A DNA stretch of 64,000 bases from Serratia nevei (GCF_024160145.1 NZ_JAMYWQ010000001.1:1-64000); one strand, 5' to 3'. Positions 29,454 to 39,106 are shown, numbered from the stretch's first letter. The notes: generated by a model from the sequence alone, not told the origin. A program made the numbers and translations.

Positions 29454-29647
29454 AAATCATGAGTGTGTCGGCGCTGGCAGCGCTGCTGTGCGTTTCGCTG
29501 CTGAGCGGCTGCGTGCCGCGCATCGAGGTGGCGACACCGAAGGATCCGATCACCATCAATATGAACGTCAAGATCGAGCATGAAATTCATATCAAGGTGG
29601 ATAAGGACGTCGAAAACCTGCTGAAAACCCAAAGCGGTCTGTTCTAG
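29450..29647 (+). CDS. ynbE: YnbE lipoprotein, partner of YdbH
   Basis: Small outer-membrane lipoprotein that associates with YdbH in the periplasm-spanning bridge. The 65 residues have a lipobox SLLSGCVPR (Cys about 21) and the conserved PKDPITINMNVKIEHEIHIK stretch, which can add a beta strand to YdbH. It starts inside the ydbH stop (ATGA), and ydbL follows 8 bp later, so the three are one coupled operon. Confidence 0.94.
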   Translation: MKIMSVSALAALLCVSLLSGCVPRIEVATPKDPITINMNVKIEHEIHIKVDKDVENLLKTQSGLF

Positions 29648-29655
29648 GAGCCGAC

Positions 29656-29979
29656 ATGAAAAAACGTTATGTGTGGCTGGCCGGCGCCGCCTGGCTGTTC
29701 AGCGGTGTGGCGATGGCGCTGACGCTGGATGAGGCCAAACAGCAAGGGCGGGTGGGCGAAACCCTGAGCGGCTATATCGCGCCGGTGCAGCAGGACGCGG
29801 AAACGCTGGCGCTGGTGAAGCGCATCAACGCCGGCCGCGCCGAGAAGTATCAGGAAGTGGCGGACGGCAACCATATCGCCGTCGACGAAGTGGCGCGCAT
29901 GGCCGGGCAGAAGCTGGTGACGCGCGCGCAAAGCGGCGAGTATGTGCGCGGCATCAACGGCCAGTGGCTGCAGAAATAA
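29656..29979 (+). CDS. ydbL: YdbL (DUF1318) periplasmic protein
   Basis: Secreted 107-residue protein of the DUF1318 family, the third member of ydbH-ynbE-ydbL. In E. coli it appears to modulate YnbE assembly with YdbH. It has a signal peptide (cleavage near SGVAMA about 20) and the family's ALTLDEAKQQGRVGE and LVKRINAGRAEKYQEVA motifs. GGAG precedes the start. A hairpin at 29977-30002 follows the stop. Confidence 0.93.
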   Translation: MKKRYVWLAGAAWLFSGVAMALTLDEAKQQGRVGETLSGYIAPVQQDAETLALVKRINAGRAEKYQEVADGNHIAVDEVARMAGQKLVTRAQSGEYVRGINGQWLQK

Positions 29980-30002
29980 AAAAAGCGCGCCGTCTGGCGC
30001 GC
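29977..30002 (-). terminator. Terminator facing azoR (minus strand)
   Basis: GCGCGCC (29985-29991) and GGCGCGC (29996-30002) form a 7-bp stem with a GTCT loop. On the minus strand it is followed by eight T (complement of the A-run at 29977-29984), so it should end azoR transcripts. The plus-strand stem could also help end ydbL. Confidence 0.75.
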
Positions 30003-30097
30003 CAAGAGATACGGATAGCTGATTATTATGAGGGTAGTGCGGGTTTGACAGGACGTGTGTCTTGTCCGGCAGGGGCGTGGCGCCCCTGCGCAGGGTC

Positions 30098-30739
<642 letters not shown>

Positions 30740-30972
30740 TCAGCGTCCCTTGCATGAAGTACATGCTATTCACATTCCCCCCACAGTGATAGCGCAATAT
30801 TTCGAGATCTTCGTTCGATTTTATTGAATGACATGGCGACGCTTTACTCGCGGAAGTAGGGGGAGAAAGCCGTTTGTGATAGGCTGTGCGGCTAAAGCAA
30901 AAAAATCGCTAAAAAAACACTAAACCGTTGCCAAGCCTGGCCTTGGCGGCGAAGAAACAAGGAACACCGAAC

Positions 30973-33900
30973 GTGAAATCTCCGCTCGAGGCACTGCCGG
31001 CCCAACTGGGTGAGCTGATGCTCCGCGATCAACAACGCCTGCGTCGTCGCCTGCAGGGCGCACGAAAAATCAAAAATCCCGATGCCCAGCTGGCGGTTGC
31101 CGCCGAAGTAGAAAGCGACATCGCGGCGGCGCGGCAAAAAGTGCAGGCGCGCGCCGCGTCTTGCCCGCGCATTACCTATCCGGAAAGCCTGCCGGTCAGC
31201 CAAAAAAAACAGGACATTTTAAACGCCATCCGCGATCACCAGGTGGTGATTGTCGCCGGGGAGACCGGCTCGGGGAAAACCACCCAGTTGCCGAAGATCT
31301 GCCTGGAGCTGGGGCGCGGGGTAAAAGGGCTGATCGGCCATACTCAGCCGCGCCGCCTGGCGGCGCGCACCGTCGCCAACCGCATCGCCGACGAGCTGGA
31401 AACCCCGCTCGGTGGCAGCGTCGGTTACAAGGTGCGCTTCAACGATCAGGTGGGGGAAAACACCCTGGTCAAGCTGATGACCGACGGCATCTTGCTGGCG
31501 GAAATTCAGCAGGACCGCCTGCTGATGCAGTACGACACGTTGATCATCGATGAAGCGCACGAGCGCAGCCTCAACATCGACTTTATTCTCGGCTACCTGC
31601 GTGAACTGCTGCCGAAGCGCCCGGATCTCAAGGTGATCATCACCTCGGCGACCATCGATCCGCAGCGCTTCTCGCGCCATTTCAACAATGCGCCGATCAT
31701 CGAGGTTTCCGGCCGCACCTACCCGGTGGAGGTGCGCTACCGCCCGGTGGTCGATGACGGCGACGATACCGACCGCGACCAGCTGCAGGCGATTTTCGAT
31801 GCGGTGGACGAGCTTGGGCGCGAAGGGCCGGGCGACATTCTGATCTTCATGAGCGGCGAGCGTGAGATCCGCGATACCGCCGACGCCCTGAACCGCCTCA
31901 ATCTGCCGCACACCGAGGTGCTGCCGCTGTATGCGCGCCTGTCGAACAGCGAGCAGAACCGGGTGTTCCAGTCGCACCACGGCCGCCGCATCGTGCTGGC
32001 CACCAACGTGGCGGAAACCTCGCTGACGGTGCCGGGCATCAAGTACGTCATCGATCCGGGTACCGCGCGCATCAGCCGCTACAGTTTCCGCACCAAGGTG
32101 CAGCGCCTGCCGATCGAACCGGTGTCGCAGGCCTCCGCCAACCAGCGTAAAGGGCGCTGCGGCCGCGTCTCGGAAGGGGTGTGCATTCGGCTGTACGCCG
32201 AGCAGGATTTCCTGTCGCGGCCGGCATTTACCGATCCGGAAATTCTGCGCACCAACCTGGCGTCGGTCATTTTGCAGATGACTTCGCTGGGGCTGGGCGA
32301 CATTGCCGCGTTTCCGTTCGTCGAGGCACCGGACAAGCGCAACATTCAGGATGGCGTGCGCCTGCTGGAAGAGCTGGGGGCGATTACCACCGCCGACAAC
32401 GGCCATTATCAGCTGACGCCGCAGGGCCGCCAGCTGGCGCAGTTGCCGATCGACCCGCGTCTGGCGCGCATGGTGCTGGAAGCGCAGAAGAGCGGCAGCG
32501 TGCGCGAGGTGATGATCATCACTGCTGCGCTGTCGATTCAGGATCCGCGCGAGCGCCCGATGGACAAGCAGCAGGCCTCGGATGAAAAACACCGCCGCTT
32601 CGCCGACAAAGACTCGGACTTCCTGGCGTTCGTCAACCTGTGGGATTATCTGCAGGAGCAGCAAAAAGCAAACTCTTCCAGCCAGTTCCGCCGGCTGTGC
32701 CGCAACGACTTCCTCAACTATCTGCGGGTGCGCGAGTGGCAGGATATCTATACCCAGCTGCGCCAGGTGGTGAAAGAGCTGGGGCTGCCGATCAACAGCA
32801 CGCCTTCCGACTACCGCAGCGTGCACACCGCGTTGCTGACCGGCTTGCTGTCGCACATTGGCCAGAAGGATGCGGACAAGCAGGAATTTACCGGCGCGCG
32901 CAACGCCCGTTTCTCGATCTTCCCCGGCTCCGGCCTGTTCAAGAAGCCGCCGAAGTGGACCATGGTGGCCGAACTGGTGGAAACCAGCCGCCTGTGGGGG
33001 CGTATCGCCGCGCGCATCGAACCGGAATGGATCGAGCCGCTGGCTCAGCACCTGGTGAAACACAGCTACAGTGAGCCGCACTGGTCGAAGTCGCAGGGGG
33101 CGGTGATGGCCAGTGAAAAGGTCACGCTGTTCGGTTTGCCGATCGTCGCGGCGCGCCAGGTCAATTACGGCTCCATCGATCCGCTGCTGTGCCGCGAGCT
33201 GTTTATCCGCCATGCGCTGGTGGAGGGCGATTGGCAGACGCGCCACGCTTTCTTCCGCGACAACCAAAAGCTGCGCGCCGAAGTGGAAGAGCTGGAGCAT
33301 AAATCGCGTCGCCGCGACATTCTGGTGGACGACGAAACGCTGTTCGGCTTCTACGATCGCCGTATCCCCAACGATGTGGTTTCCGGCCGCCATTTCGACA
33401 GTTGGTGGAAGAGCGCCGCCAAACAGCAGCCGGATCTGCTGAACTTCGAAAAAGAGATGCTGATCAAGGATGGCGCCAGCAAGATCAGCGCGCTGGACTA
33501 CCCGAACTTCTGGCATCAGGGCAACCTCAAGCTGCGGCTGAGCTATCAGTTTGAACCGGGCACCGACGCCGACGGCGTGACGGTGCACATTCCGCTGCCC
33601 ATCCTCAACCAGGTGGAGGAGCAGGGCTTTGAATGGCAGATCCCCGGCATCCGCCGCGAGCTGGTGATTGCGCTGATCAAGTCGCTGCCGAAGCCGGTGC
33701 GCCGCAACTTCGTGCCGGCACCGAACTACGCCGAGGCGTTCCTTGGCCGCGTCACGGCGCTGGAATTGCCGCTGCTGGACGCGCTGGAGCGCGAGCTGCG
33801 GCGCATGACCGGCGTGACCGTGTCACGTGATGACTGGCAGTGGGATCAGGTGCCCGATCACCTGAAGATGACCTTCCGCGTGGTGGGCGAGAAAAACCAG

Positions 33901-34860
33901 ACGCTGCGCGAAGGCAAAGACCTGGCCGCGTTGCGTTTGCAACTGAAAGAGAAGGTGCAGGAGACGCTGTCGGCGGTGGCTGACGACGGGCTGGAGCAGA
34001 GCAATCTGCATGTCTGGAGCTTTGGTCAACTGCCGGCGTTTTACGAGCAGAAGCGCGGCGGCTATTCGATGAAGGCCTATCCGGCGCTGGTGGATGAAAA
34101 GGACAGCGTGGCGATCCGGCTGTTCGACAGCGAAAGCGAGCAGCAACAGGCGATGTGGCAGGGCACGCGCCGCCTGCTGTTGCTGAATATCCCCTCGCCG
34201 ATCAAATACCTGCATGAAAAGCTGCCGAACAAGGCCAAGCTGGGGCTCTATTTCAACCCGTACGGCAAGGTGCTGGAGCTGATCGACGACTGCATTTCGT
34301 GCGGCATCGACAAGCTGATCGCCGAACACGGCGGCCCGGTCTGGCAAGAGGAAGGCTTTGCGCGCCTGCAGGAGCAGATCCGCGCCGAGCTGAATGACAC
34401 GGTGGTCGAGGTGGCCAAGCAGGTTGAACAGATCCTGACGGCAGTATTCAACATCAACAAACGGCTGAAAGGCCGGGTGGATATGTCGTTGGCGCTGGCG
34501 CTGTCGGACATCAAGACCCAGCTCGGCGGGCTGGTCTACCGCGGCTTCGTCACCGGCAACGGCTGGAAACGCCTGCCGGACACGTTGCGTTACCTGCAGG
34601 CGATCGAGCGCCGGTTGGAAAAACTGGCTATCGATCCGCACCGCGATCGCGCGCAGATGCTGCGGGTGGAGCAGGTGCAGCAGGCGTGGCAGCAATGGTT
34701 GAACAAGCTGCCGCCGAAACGACAGCAGGAAGAAGAGGTGAAAGCGGTGCGCTGGATGATCGAAGAGCTGCGCGTCAGCCTGTTCGCGCAGCAGCTGGGC
34801 ACGCCTTACCCGATCTCCGACAAGCGCATTCTGCAAACTATCGAGCAGCTTTCGGGCTAA
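30973..34860 (+). CDS. hrpA: ATP-dependent RNA helicase HrpA
   Basis: DEAH-box helicase involved in mRNA processing and rescue of stalled ribosomes in E. coli. The protein has Walker A GETGSGKTT (about 96-104), DEAH (about 193-196), SATIDPQRFSRHF, helicase C with QRKGRCGR, an HA2/OB region and the long HrpA-specific C-terminal domain. The start is taken as GTG at 30973, with AAGGA at 9-base spacing, which fits homologue alignment (1295 residues). An ATG at 30928 would add 15 residues without a good ribosome-binding site. Confidence 0.96.
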   Translation: MKSPLEALPAQLGELMLRDQQRLRRRLQGARKIKNPDAQLAVAAEVESDIAAARQKVQARAASCPRITYPESLPVSQKKQDILNAIRDHQVVIVAGETGSGKTTQLPKICLELGRGVKGLIGHTQPRRLAARTVANRIADELETPLGGSVGYKVRFNDQVGENTLVKLMTDGILLAEIQQDRLLMQYDTLIIDEAHERSLNIDFILGYLRELLPKRPDLKVIITSATIDPQRFSRHFNNAPIIEVSGRTYPVEVRYRPVVDDGDDTDRDQLQAIFDAVDELGREGPGDILIFMSGEREIRDTADALNRLNLPHTEVLPLYARLSNSEQNRVFQSHHGRRIVLATNVAETSLTVPGIKYVIDPGTARISRYSFRTKVQRLPIEPVSQASANQRKGRCGRVSEGVCIRLYAEQDFLSRPAFTDPEILRTNLASVILQMTSLGLGDIAAFPFVEAPDKRNIQDGVRLLEELGAITTADNGHYQLTPQGRQLAQLPIDPRLARMVLEAQKSGSVREVMIITAALSIQDPRERPMDKQQASDEKHRRFADKDSDFLAFVNLWDYLQEQQKANSSSQFRRLCRNDFLNYLRVREWQDIYTQLRQVVKELGLPINSTPSDYRSVHTALLTGLLSHIGQKDADKQEFTGARNARFSIFPGSGLFKKPPKWTMVAELVETSRLWGRIAARIEPEWIEPLAQHLVKHSYSEPHWSKSQGAVMASEKVTLFGLPIVAARQVNYGSIDPLLCRELFIRHALVEGDWQTRHAFFRDNQKLRAEVEELEHKSRRRDILVDDETLFGFYDRRIPNDVVSGRHFDSWWKSAAKQQPDLLNFEKEMLIKDGASKISALDYPNFWHQGNLKLRLSYQFEPGTDADGVTVHIPLPILNQVEEQGFEWQIPGIRRELVIALIKSLPKPVRRNFVPAPNYAEAFLGRVTALELPLLDALERELRRMTGVTVSRDDWQWDQVPDHLKMTFRVVGEKNQTLREGKDLAALRLQLKEKVQETLSAVADDGLEQSNLHVWSFGQLPAFYEQKRGGYSMKAYPALVDEKDSVAIRLFDSESEQQQAMWQGTRRLLLLNIPSPIKYLHEKLPNKAKLGLYFNPYGKVLELIDDCISCGIDKLIAEHGGPVWQEEGFARLQEQIRAELNDTVVEVAKQVEQILTAVFNINKRLKGRVDMSLALALSDIKTQLGGLVYRGFVTGNGWKRLPDTLRYLQAIERRLEKLAIDPHRDRAQMLRVEQVQQAWQQWLNKLPPKRQQEEEVKAVRWMIEELRVSLFAQQLGTPYPISDKRILQTIEQLSG

Positions 34861-34927
34861 GCTCAGGCGCGCCGGCCGGCAAGCGGCCGGCGCAGCGCAA
34901 GGTGAAATTCAGGGAACAGAGAAACAG

Positions 34928-34950
34928 CAACGGCGCCTAAAGCGCCGTTG
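34928..34950. terminator. Hairpin between convergent hrpA and ydgD
   Basis: CAACGGCGC (34928-34936) and GCGCCGTTG (34942-34950) form a perfect 9-bp stem with a CTAAA loop. A second GC-rich stem, GCCGGCCG/CGGCCGGC, lies at about 34871-34891. Neither has a T-run, so termination may be weak or Rho-assisted. Confidence 0.4.
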
Positions 34951-34958
34951 AGAGAGGA

Positions 34959-35771
34959 TTATTTGCCTGCCGCCAGGGCGTCCAGCGCTTCGCGAATGCC
35001 GGGCACCGCCAGGGCGCGGTTATCGGCGCGATAGCGATCTTTCGCCGCCGGCGCCGAACTTTGGATGGCGATCAACTGCCAGCCGTCGGCGGTTTTCAGC
35101 AGCAGCGGTGAACCGCTGTCGCCGGGCAGGGTATCGCACTGGTGCGACAGCACGCCTTGCTGGGCCCAGCCGGTCACCTTGCAGTTCTGGTGGCTGTAGA
35201 GGTCATCCAGATGGTCTTCCGGGTAGCCCGCCTGTGTAATCAGCCGCTTAGCCTGCTTAAGTGCCTGAGTCAGCGCTTTGCTGTCACCTTGCCACAGCGG
35301 CAGCGGTGCGATCGGCAACGGCGTTTTGTCTTTCAGGCGGATCAGCGCAAAGTCATAAGCGGCGGCGGCAGGCGGGACGATCCAGCCGTCACCGTCCGGC
35401 TTCAGCTTTTTGCCCAGCTTGCTGTCGACCAGGGTCTCGATATTGCCGGTTTGATACTGCCAGGATTTATCACCCGCCACGAAGCGCAGGGCGACGGCTT
35501 TATCCAGTTGCCCCGGTGGTGCCAGCACGCAGTGGCCGGCAGTCAACGCCAGGTGCGGGGAGATCAGCGTGGCGGTACACAGATTGCCGCTGGCGGTTTC
35601 GACCTGGCCGATGGCCTGCCACGGTTGGGCGGCGGTATCCGTGACCTTGATTCGTTCATCTTTACCGAAAAACAGACGCGTTTGCTCGGCTTTGGACGGG
35701 CCGTCGGCGCGTGCCGCCTGAGAAGCGATGAGCGGGAGTGAGCACAGCAACAATAAAACGGATATGCGCAT
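34959..35771 (-). CDS. ydgD: YdgD-like exported trypsin-family serine protease
   Basis: Predicted periplasmic S1-family endopeptidase. The 270-residue precursor has a signal peptide ([22 protein letters not shown], cleavage near 22). It also has a complete catalytic triad: H80 in LTAGHC, D140 in AAYDFALI and S219 in LPGDSGSP. The start at 35771 matches the signal peptide; an extension to 35810 would bury it. As in E. coli it lies downstream of ydgU and asr on the same strand. Its substrate is unknown. Confidence 0.9.
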   Translation of the reverse strand: MRISVLLLLCSLPLIASQAARADGPSKAEQTRLFFGKDERIKVTDTAAQPWQAIGQVETASGNLCTATLISPHLALTAGHCVLAPPGQLDKAVALRFVAGDKSWQYQTGNIETLVDSKLGKKLKPDGDGWIVPPAAAAYDFALIRLKDKTPLPIAPLPLWQGDSKALTQALKQAKRLITQAGYPEDHLDDLYSHQNCKVTGWAQQGVLSHQCDTLPGDSGSPLLLKTADGWQLIAIQSSAPAAKDRYRADNRALAVPGIREALDALAAGK

Positions 35772-35898
35772 AGATCTCTTGCCTGACAAATACGGATCAT
35801 CCATAAACACACTGAATGCTAACTATAGACTGATTTAGCAGCCATGTGGATGGGCAATAATTGATTTTTCAATAATTTCCCGCCGGCGACGCGGCAGG

Positions 35899-35979
35899 CT
35901 ACAGGTAAAAAAAGACGGCGATCAGTCCACACAGGATCAGGGCGGTCAGAATGATCTCGAACAGGTAGCGGCGCAGCAT
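35899..35979 (-). CDS. ydgU: YdgU-like 26-residue membrane miniprotein
   Basis: A short frame encodes MLRRYLFEIILTALILCGLI followed by AVFFYL: a single transmembrane helix after a basic N-terminus. A GGGGGG stretch lies upstream in the ribosome-binding region. E. coli has the small protein gene ydgU at the same place, between asr and ydgD, and I recall a similar sequence pattern. The gene is too short for ordinary ORF calling. It lies just past the asr terminator, so it may be expressed by read-through or with ydgD. Confidence 0.75.
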   Translation of the reverse strand: MLRRYLFEIILTALILCGLIAVFFYL

Positions 35980-35998
35980 CAATGAGAACCCCCCGATG

Positions 35999-36023
35999 AA
36001 AAAACACCCGGCGAACCGGGTGT
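35999..36023 (-). terminator. Terminator after asr
   Basis: ACACCCGG (36004-36011) and CCGGGTGT (36016-36023) form an 8-bp stem with a CGAA loop. On the minus strand the tail is TTTTTT. It lies 43 bases after the asr stop and before ydgU. Confidence 0.85.
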
Positions 36024-36065
36024 CGTACACGTCAAGCCTGAAGCGGTGAGGGGACCCTCACGTCA

Positions 36066-36344
36066 TTACGCTTTCTTGTGGCTGGCTTTCTTGTGGTGCT
36101 TTTTAGCCGCCTGGGCTTTTTGCGCCGGGGCTTTCTTACCGGCTTTTTTGTGATGTTTCTTGGCCGCCTGAGCTTTCTGTACCGGGGCTTTCTTGCCGTG
36201 GTGTTTCACCTGAACTTTAGCCGGCGCAGCGGTGGCGGTGGTTGCGGTAGCCGCAGGTGCGGTGGTGGTGGCAGCTTCTGCAGCGAAAGCCACGGAAGAC
36301 AGACCCATTGCAGCGGCAACAACCAGAGCTAATACTTTTTTCAT
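36066..36344 (-). CDS. asr: Acid shock protein Asr
   Basis: Strongly acid-induced periplasmic basic protein; in E. coli it is an intrinsically disordered chaperone-like protein. The 92 residues have a signal peptide (cleavage near AFAAEA), an Ala/Thr-rich segment, and a Lys/His-rich tail built from two near-identical 19-residue units ([19 protein letters not shown] and [19 protein letters not shown]). An RstA box lies 107 bp upstream, and rstAB are in this window. Confidence 0.95.
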   Translation of the reverse strand: MKKVLALVVAAAMGLSSVAFAAEAATTTAPAATATTATAAPAKVQVKHHGKKAPVQKAQAAKKHHKKAGKKAPAQKAQAAKKHHKKASHKKA

Positions 36345-36402
36345 CGCAGAATCCTCAACATGACTTTTCGGGTATCAACCCCACTGCGGGGCCGTTGAAA
36401 TG

Positions 36403-36408
36403 ATAGTA
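36403..36408 (-). promoter_or_regulatory. asr -10 element candidate
   Basis: On the minus strand TACTAT (36403-36408) in CCTACTATCAT is a good -10 hexamer, about 60 bp before the asr start and about 50 bp downstream of the RstA box centre. Confidence 0.5.
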
Positions 36409-36450
36409 GGCAAACGGCGCCCGGCTTTCCGTGAGTGATTGGTTTCGGCT

Positions 36451-36464
36451 TGTAACCTAATGTA
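36451..36464 (-). promoter_or_regulatory. RstA box upstream of asr
   Basis: On the minus strand TACATTAGGTTACA matches the RstA consensus TACATNTNGTTACA at 11 of 12 fixed positions. RstA activation of asr is established in E. coli. The site also lies about 75 bp before the divergent hydrolase gene at 36532, which could be co-regulated. Confidence 0.85.
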
Positions 36465-36531
36465 CAGCCGCGGCGGTAGCGGGGGGGATTGCTGCTATAA
36501 TGACCACCGGGTGCGATAAAAGGGATTTGAA

Positions 36532-37449
36532 ATGAACGAGATAACGATTCGCTGTGGCGTGACTGAACAGGGCGAGGTGCCGTTGGCCTATGAGGATTGG
36601 GGCGATGAGGCGCACCCGCCGCTGCTGCTCATCATGGGCATCGGCGCACAGCTGTTGCTGTGGCCCGACGATTTCTGCCGCGCCCTGGTGGCCAAGGGAT
36701 TTCGGGTGATCCGTTATGACAACCGCGACGTCGGCCTTTCCGGCAAAACCCAGGCGCAACGTTCGCAGCCGTTGTGGCTGCTGATGCTGCGCGCCCAGCT
36801 TGGTTGGCAAACGCCGGTGCCTTATACCCTGGCGGACATGGCGACGGACGCGACGCATCTGCTCGACCATTTACGCATTCGGCAGGCCCATGTCTTGGGC
36901 GCCTCGATGGGCGGCATGATCGCCCAGGTGCTGGCCGCCGACTATCCGCAGCGCGTCGCCTCGTTGAGTATCCTGTTTTCCAGCACCAATCAGCCGCTGT
37001 TGCCGCCGCCGGCGCCTTCGCTGCTGTGGCTACTGGTGCGCCGGCCTGCGGCCGATATGACGCTGCAGCAGCGCCATGAGGGGATGAAAGCCTTTCTGCG
37101 CGCGCTCGGCACCGCGGTGTACCCGCCGCAGGAGGCAGAGCTGGATGCGCTGGTGAAACGGCTGCTGAAACGGGGCGTGGATCCGGAAGGCATGCAGCGG
37201 CAACTTTCCGCGCTGCTCGGCAGCGGCGATTTGCGCCGTTATTGCCGGCGTATAGCCGCGCCGACGCTGGTCATTCACGGCGATCGCGATCGGCTGGTAC
37301 GCAAGGCGGGCGGGGTGGCGATCGCCCGTGCGGTAGCCAACGCCAACCTGCAGATTATGCCGGGCATGGGGCACGATCTGCCTGCGCAGTTGCGGCCGCA
37401 GCTGGTGGCGATGATCGCCCGTCATGCGCTGGGGCGGGAGGCCGGGTAG
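36532..37449 (+). CDS. Alpha/beta-fold hydrolase
   Basis: Cytoplasmic alpha/beta hydrolase of 305 residues, substrate unknown. It shows the HG-like oxyanion segment MGIGAQLLLWPDDF, the fold-typical RVIRYDNRDVGLS, nucleophile elbow GASMGG (S125), an acid residue in VIHGDRDRLV, and catalytic His in PGMGHDLP. The profile resembles AclJ/aclacinomycin methylesterase-like or TesE-type hydrolases, but I cannot choose. It is divergent from asr, across the RstA box. A Ter site lies just after its stop. Confidence 0.88.
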   Translation: MNEITIRCGVTEQGEVPLAYEDWGDEAHPPLLLIMGIGAQLLLWPDDFCRALVAKGFRVIRYDNRDVGLSGKTQAQRSQPLWLLMLRAQLGWQTPVPYTLADMATDATHLLDHLRIRQAHVLGASMGGMIAQVLAADYPQRVASLSILFSSTNQPLLPPPAPSLLWLLVRRPAADMTLQQRHEGMKAFLRALGTAVYPPQEAELDALVKRLLKRGVDPEGMQRQLSALLGSGDLRRYCRRIAAPTLVIHGDRDRLVRKAGGVAIARAVANANLQIMPGMGHDLPAQLRPQLVAMIARHALGREAG

Positions 37450-37465
37450 CCCGCTGTTTTTTACT

Positions 37466-37488
37466 ATTTTAGTTACAACATACTTATG
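37466..37488 (-). other. Replication terminator (Ter, Tus-binding) site
   Basis: The minus strand carries AGTATGTTGTAACTAAA (37468-37484), a perfect match to the 17-bp Ter core AGNATGTTGTAAYTAAA. Across 23 positions it matches E. coli TerB, as I recall it, at 21. By the known polarity of TerB, with the conserved G-C6 pair marking the blocking face, forks moving from high to low coordinates should be arrested and opposite forks should pass. It sits near rstB, where E. coli carries TerB and tus, but no tus gene is in this window. Confidence 0.92.
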
Positions 37489-37606
37489 GTGGGTGGCCAC
37501 CCGCCACTCTGTAACTCAAGCGTTGTCGGCAGGGAATCTGCGCTATGCGGCAGTATCTGGTCATACAGGCAGGAAAAGGGCGCGGCCGGGGCCGCGCCAG
37601 GGGAAA

Positions 37607-39106
37607 TTACAGGTAGCGGTTTTCCAAATGCTGACGGAAGTAGCATGGGTTGAGCGCTTCGCCGGTCGCGTTGGCGATCAGCGTCTCGGTCGGGAAACGG
37701 CTGCCGTGGCGCCAGATGTTGTGCTGCAACCAGTGGAACAACGGTTGCAGATTACCGGCGGCGATATCCTCGCTCAGCGAAGGCAGCGCCTGACGCACGC
37801 TGTGGAACAGCTGCGCGGCGTACATCGCGCCGAGCGTATACGTCGGGAAGTAGCCGAAGGCGCCGTCGGTCCAGTGGATATCCTGCATGCAGCCGTTGCG
37901 GTAGTTGCCGATGGTGTCGAGGCCCAGGTAGGCGTGCATCTTCTCATTCCACAGCGCCGGAATGTCTTCCACTTCGATATCGCCTTCGATCAGCGCTTTT
38001 TCAATTTCATAGCGCAGGATGACGTGAGCAGGATAGCTCACCTCGTCGGCGTCGACGCGGATCAGGCCCGGTTTAACGCGTTGGTTGAGGCGAATGAAGT
38101 TGGCTTCTTCCAGCGCCGGCTGTTCGCCGAATTGCGCGGTGACCAGCGGACGCAAGATTTTCAGGAATTCATTGCCGCGCGCCAGCTGCATTTCGAACAG
38201 CAGGCTCTGCGATTCGTGGATAGCGGTGGAACGGGCCAGAGCGACCGGCTGACCGAGCAGATCGCGCGGCAGATTCTGCTCGTAACGGGCGTGCCCGGTC
38301 TCATGCACGATGCCGAGCAGCGCGGTGAGAAACTCTTTCTCGTTGTAACGGGTGGTGATGCGCACATCTTCCGGCACGCCGCCACAGAACGGGTGGGCGC
38401 TGACGTCGACGCGGCCGTTGTCGAAGTTGAATCCGAGCAGCTTCATCACGCTGAGGCTCAGCTGGCGCTGGGTGTCCACATTGAACGGGCCCTGCGGCGT
38501 CTGGCAAGGCTCATTGGCCTGTTTGGCCACCACGCGCTGCAGCAGATCCGGCAGCCAGGTTTTCAGATCGCCGAAGATGCGGTCGAGATCGCTGCTGCGC
38601 ATGCCCGGTTCATACAGATTAAGTAAGGCGTCGTAACGGCTGGTGCCGGCCGCCTGCGCGCGGATCTGCGCCTCTTCCCGGCTGAGCTTGACCACCTCGC
38701 GCAGATTTTCGGCGAAGCCGTCCCAGTCGTTGGCCGGGCGCTGGGCGCGCCAGGCGTGTTCGCAGCGCGCGCCGGCGAGCGATTTGGCTTCGACCAGCGA
38801 GGCCGGCAGCAGCACGGCGTCTTCATATTGGCGGCGCATTTCGTGCAGGTTGGCGCGATCGAGTTCGTCCAGCGTCTCTTGCTGCGCGCGATCCAACAGC
38901 GCGCCGGTGCTTTGTGCCGTTAAAATCTGGTGTTGCAGCACGCTCAGTTCGGCCAGCGCTTCGGAGCGCGCCTTGCTGCCGCCCGGCGGCATCATGGTTT
39001 GCATGTCCCAACCGGCGATGGCGGACAGGTGGCCGAAACGCGACAGGCGGCTGAACAGGGCGCGCAGGTGATCGTAAGCAGACGTGTTGGAATGTGCAGA
39101 TGTCAT
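37607..39106 (-). CDS. M32 family metallocarboxypeptidase (Taq carboxypeptidase type)
   Basis: Cytoplasmic zinc carboxypeptidase removing C-terminal residues of broad type. The 499 residues match the M32 family: HETGH zinc motif (268-272), DVRITTRYNEKEF before it, a downstream Glu ligand in TAIHESQSLLFE, and the conserved HPFCGGVPEDVRIT. It lies 34 bp downstream of rstB on the same strand and could be read through from it. In E. coli tus occupies this place. Confidence 0.95.
   Translation of the reverse strand: MTSAHSNTSAYDHLRALFSRLSRFGHLSAIAGWDMQTMMPPGGSKARSEALAELSVLQHQILTAQSTGALLDRAQQETLDELDRANLHEMRRQYEDAVLLPASLVEAKSLAGARCEHAWRAQRPANDWDGFAENLREVVKLSREEAQIRAQAAGTSRYDALLNLYEPGMRSSDLDRIFGDLKTWLPDLLQRVVAKQANEPCQTPQGPFNVDTQRQLSLSVMKLLGFNFDNGRVDVSAHPFCGGVPEDVRITTRYNEKEFLTALLGIVHETGHARYEQNLPRDLLGQPVALARSTAIHESQSLLFEMQLARGNEFLKILRPLVTAQFGEQPALEEANFIRLNQRVKPGLIRVDADEVSYPAHVILRYEIEKALIEGDIEVEDIPALWNEKMHAYLGLDTIGNYRNGCMQDIHWTDGAFGYFPTYTLGAMYAAQLFHSVRQALPSLSEDIAAGNLQPLFHWLQHNIWRHGSRFPTETLIANATGEALNPCYFRQHLENRYL

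Noticed and set aside
31219-33588. 789-codon open frame antisense to hrpA
   Set aside because: It lies wholly inside a well-supported helicase gene. Its His/Gln/Arg-rich composition is typical of reverse-frame reading of high-GC coding DNA, and no family features are visible.
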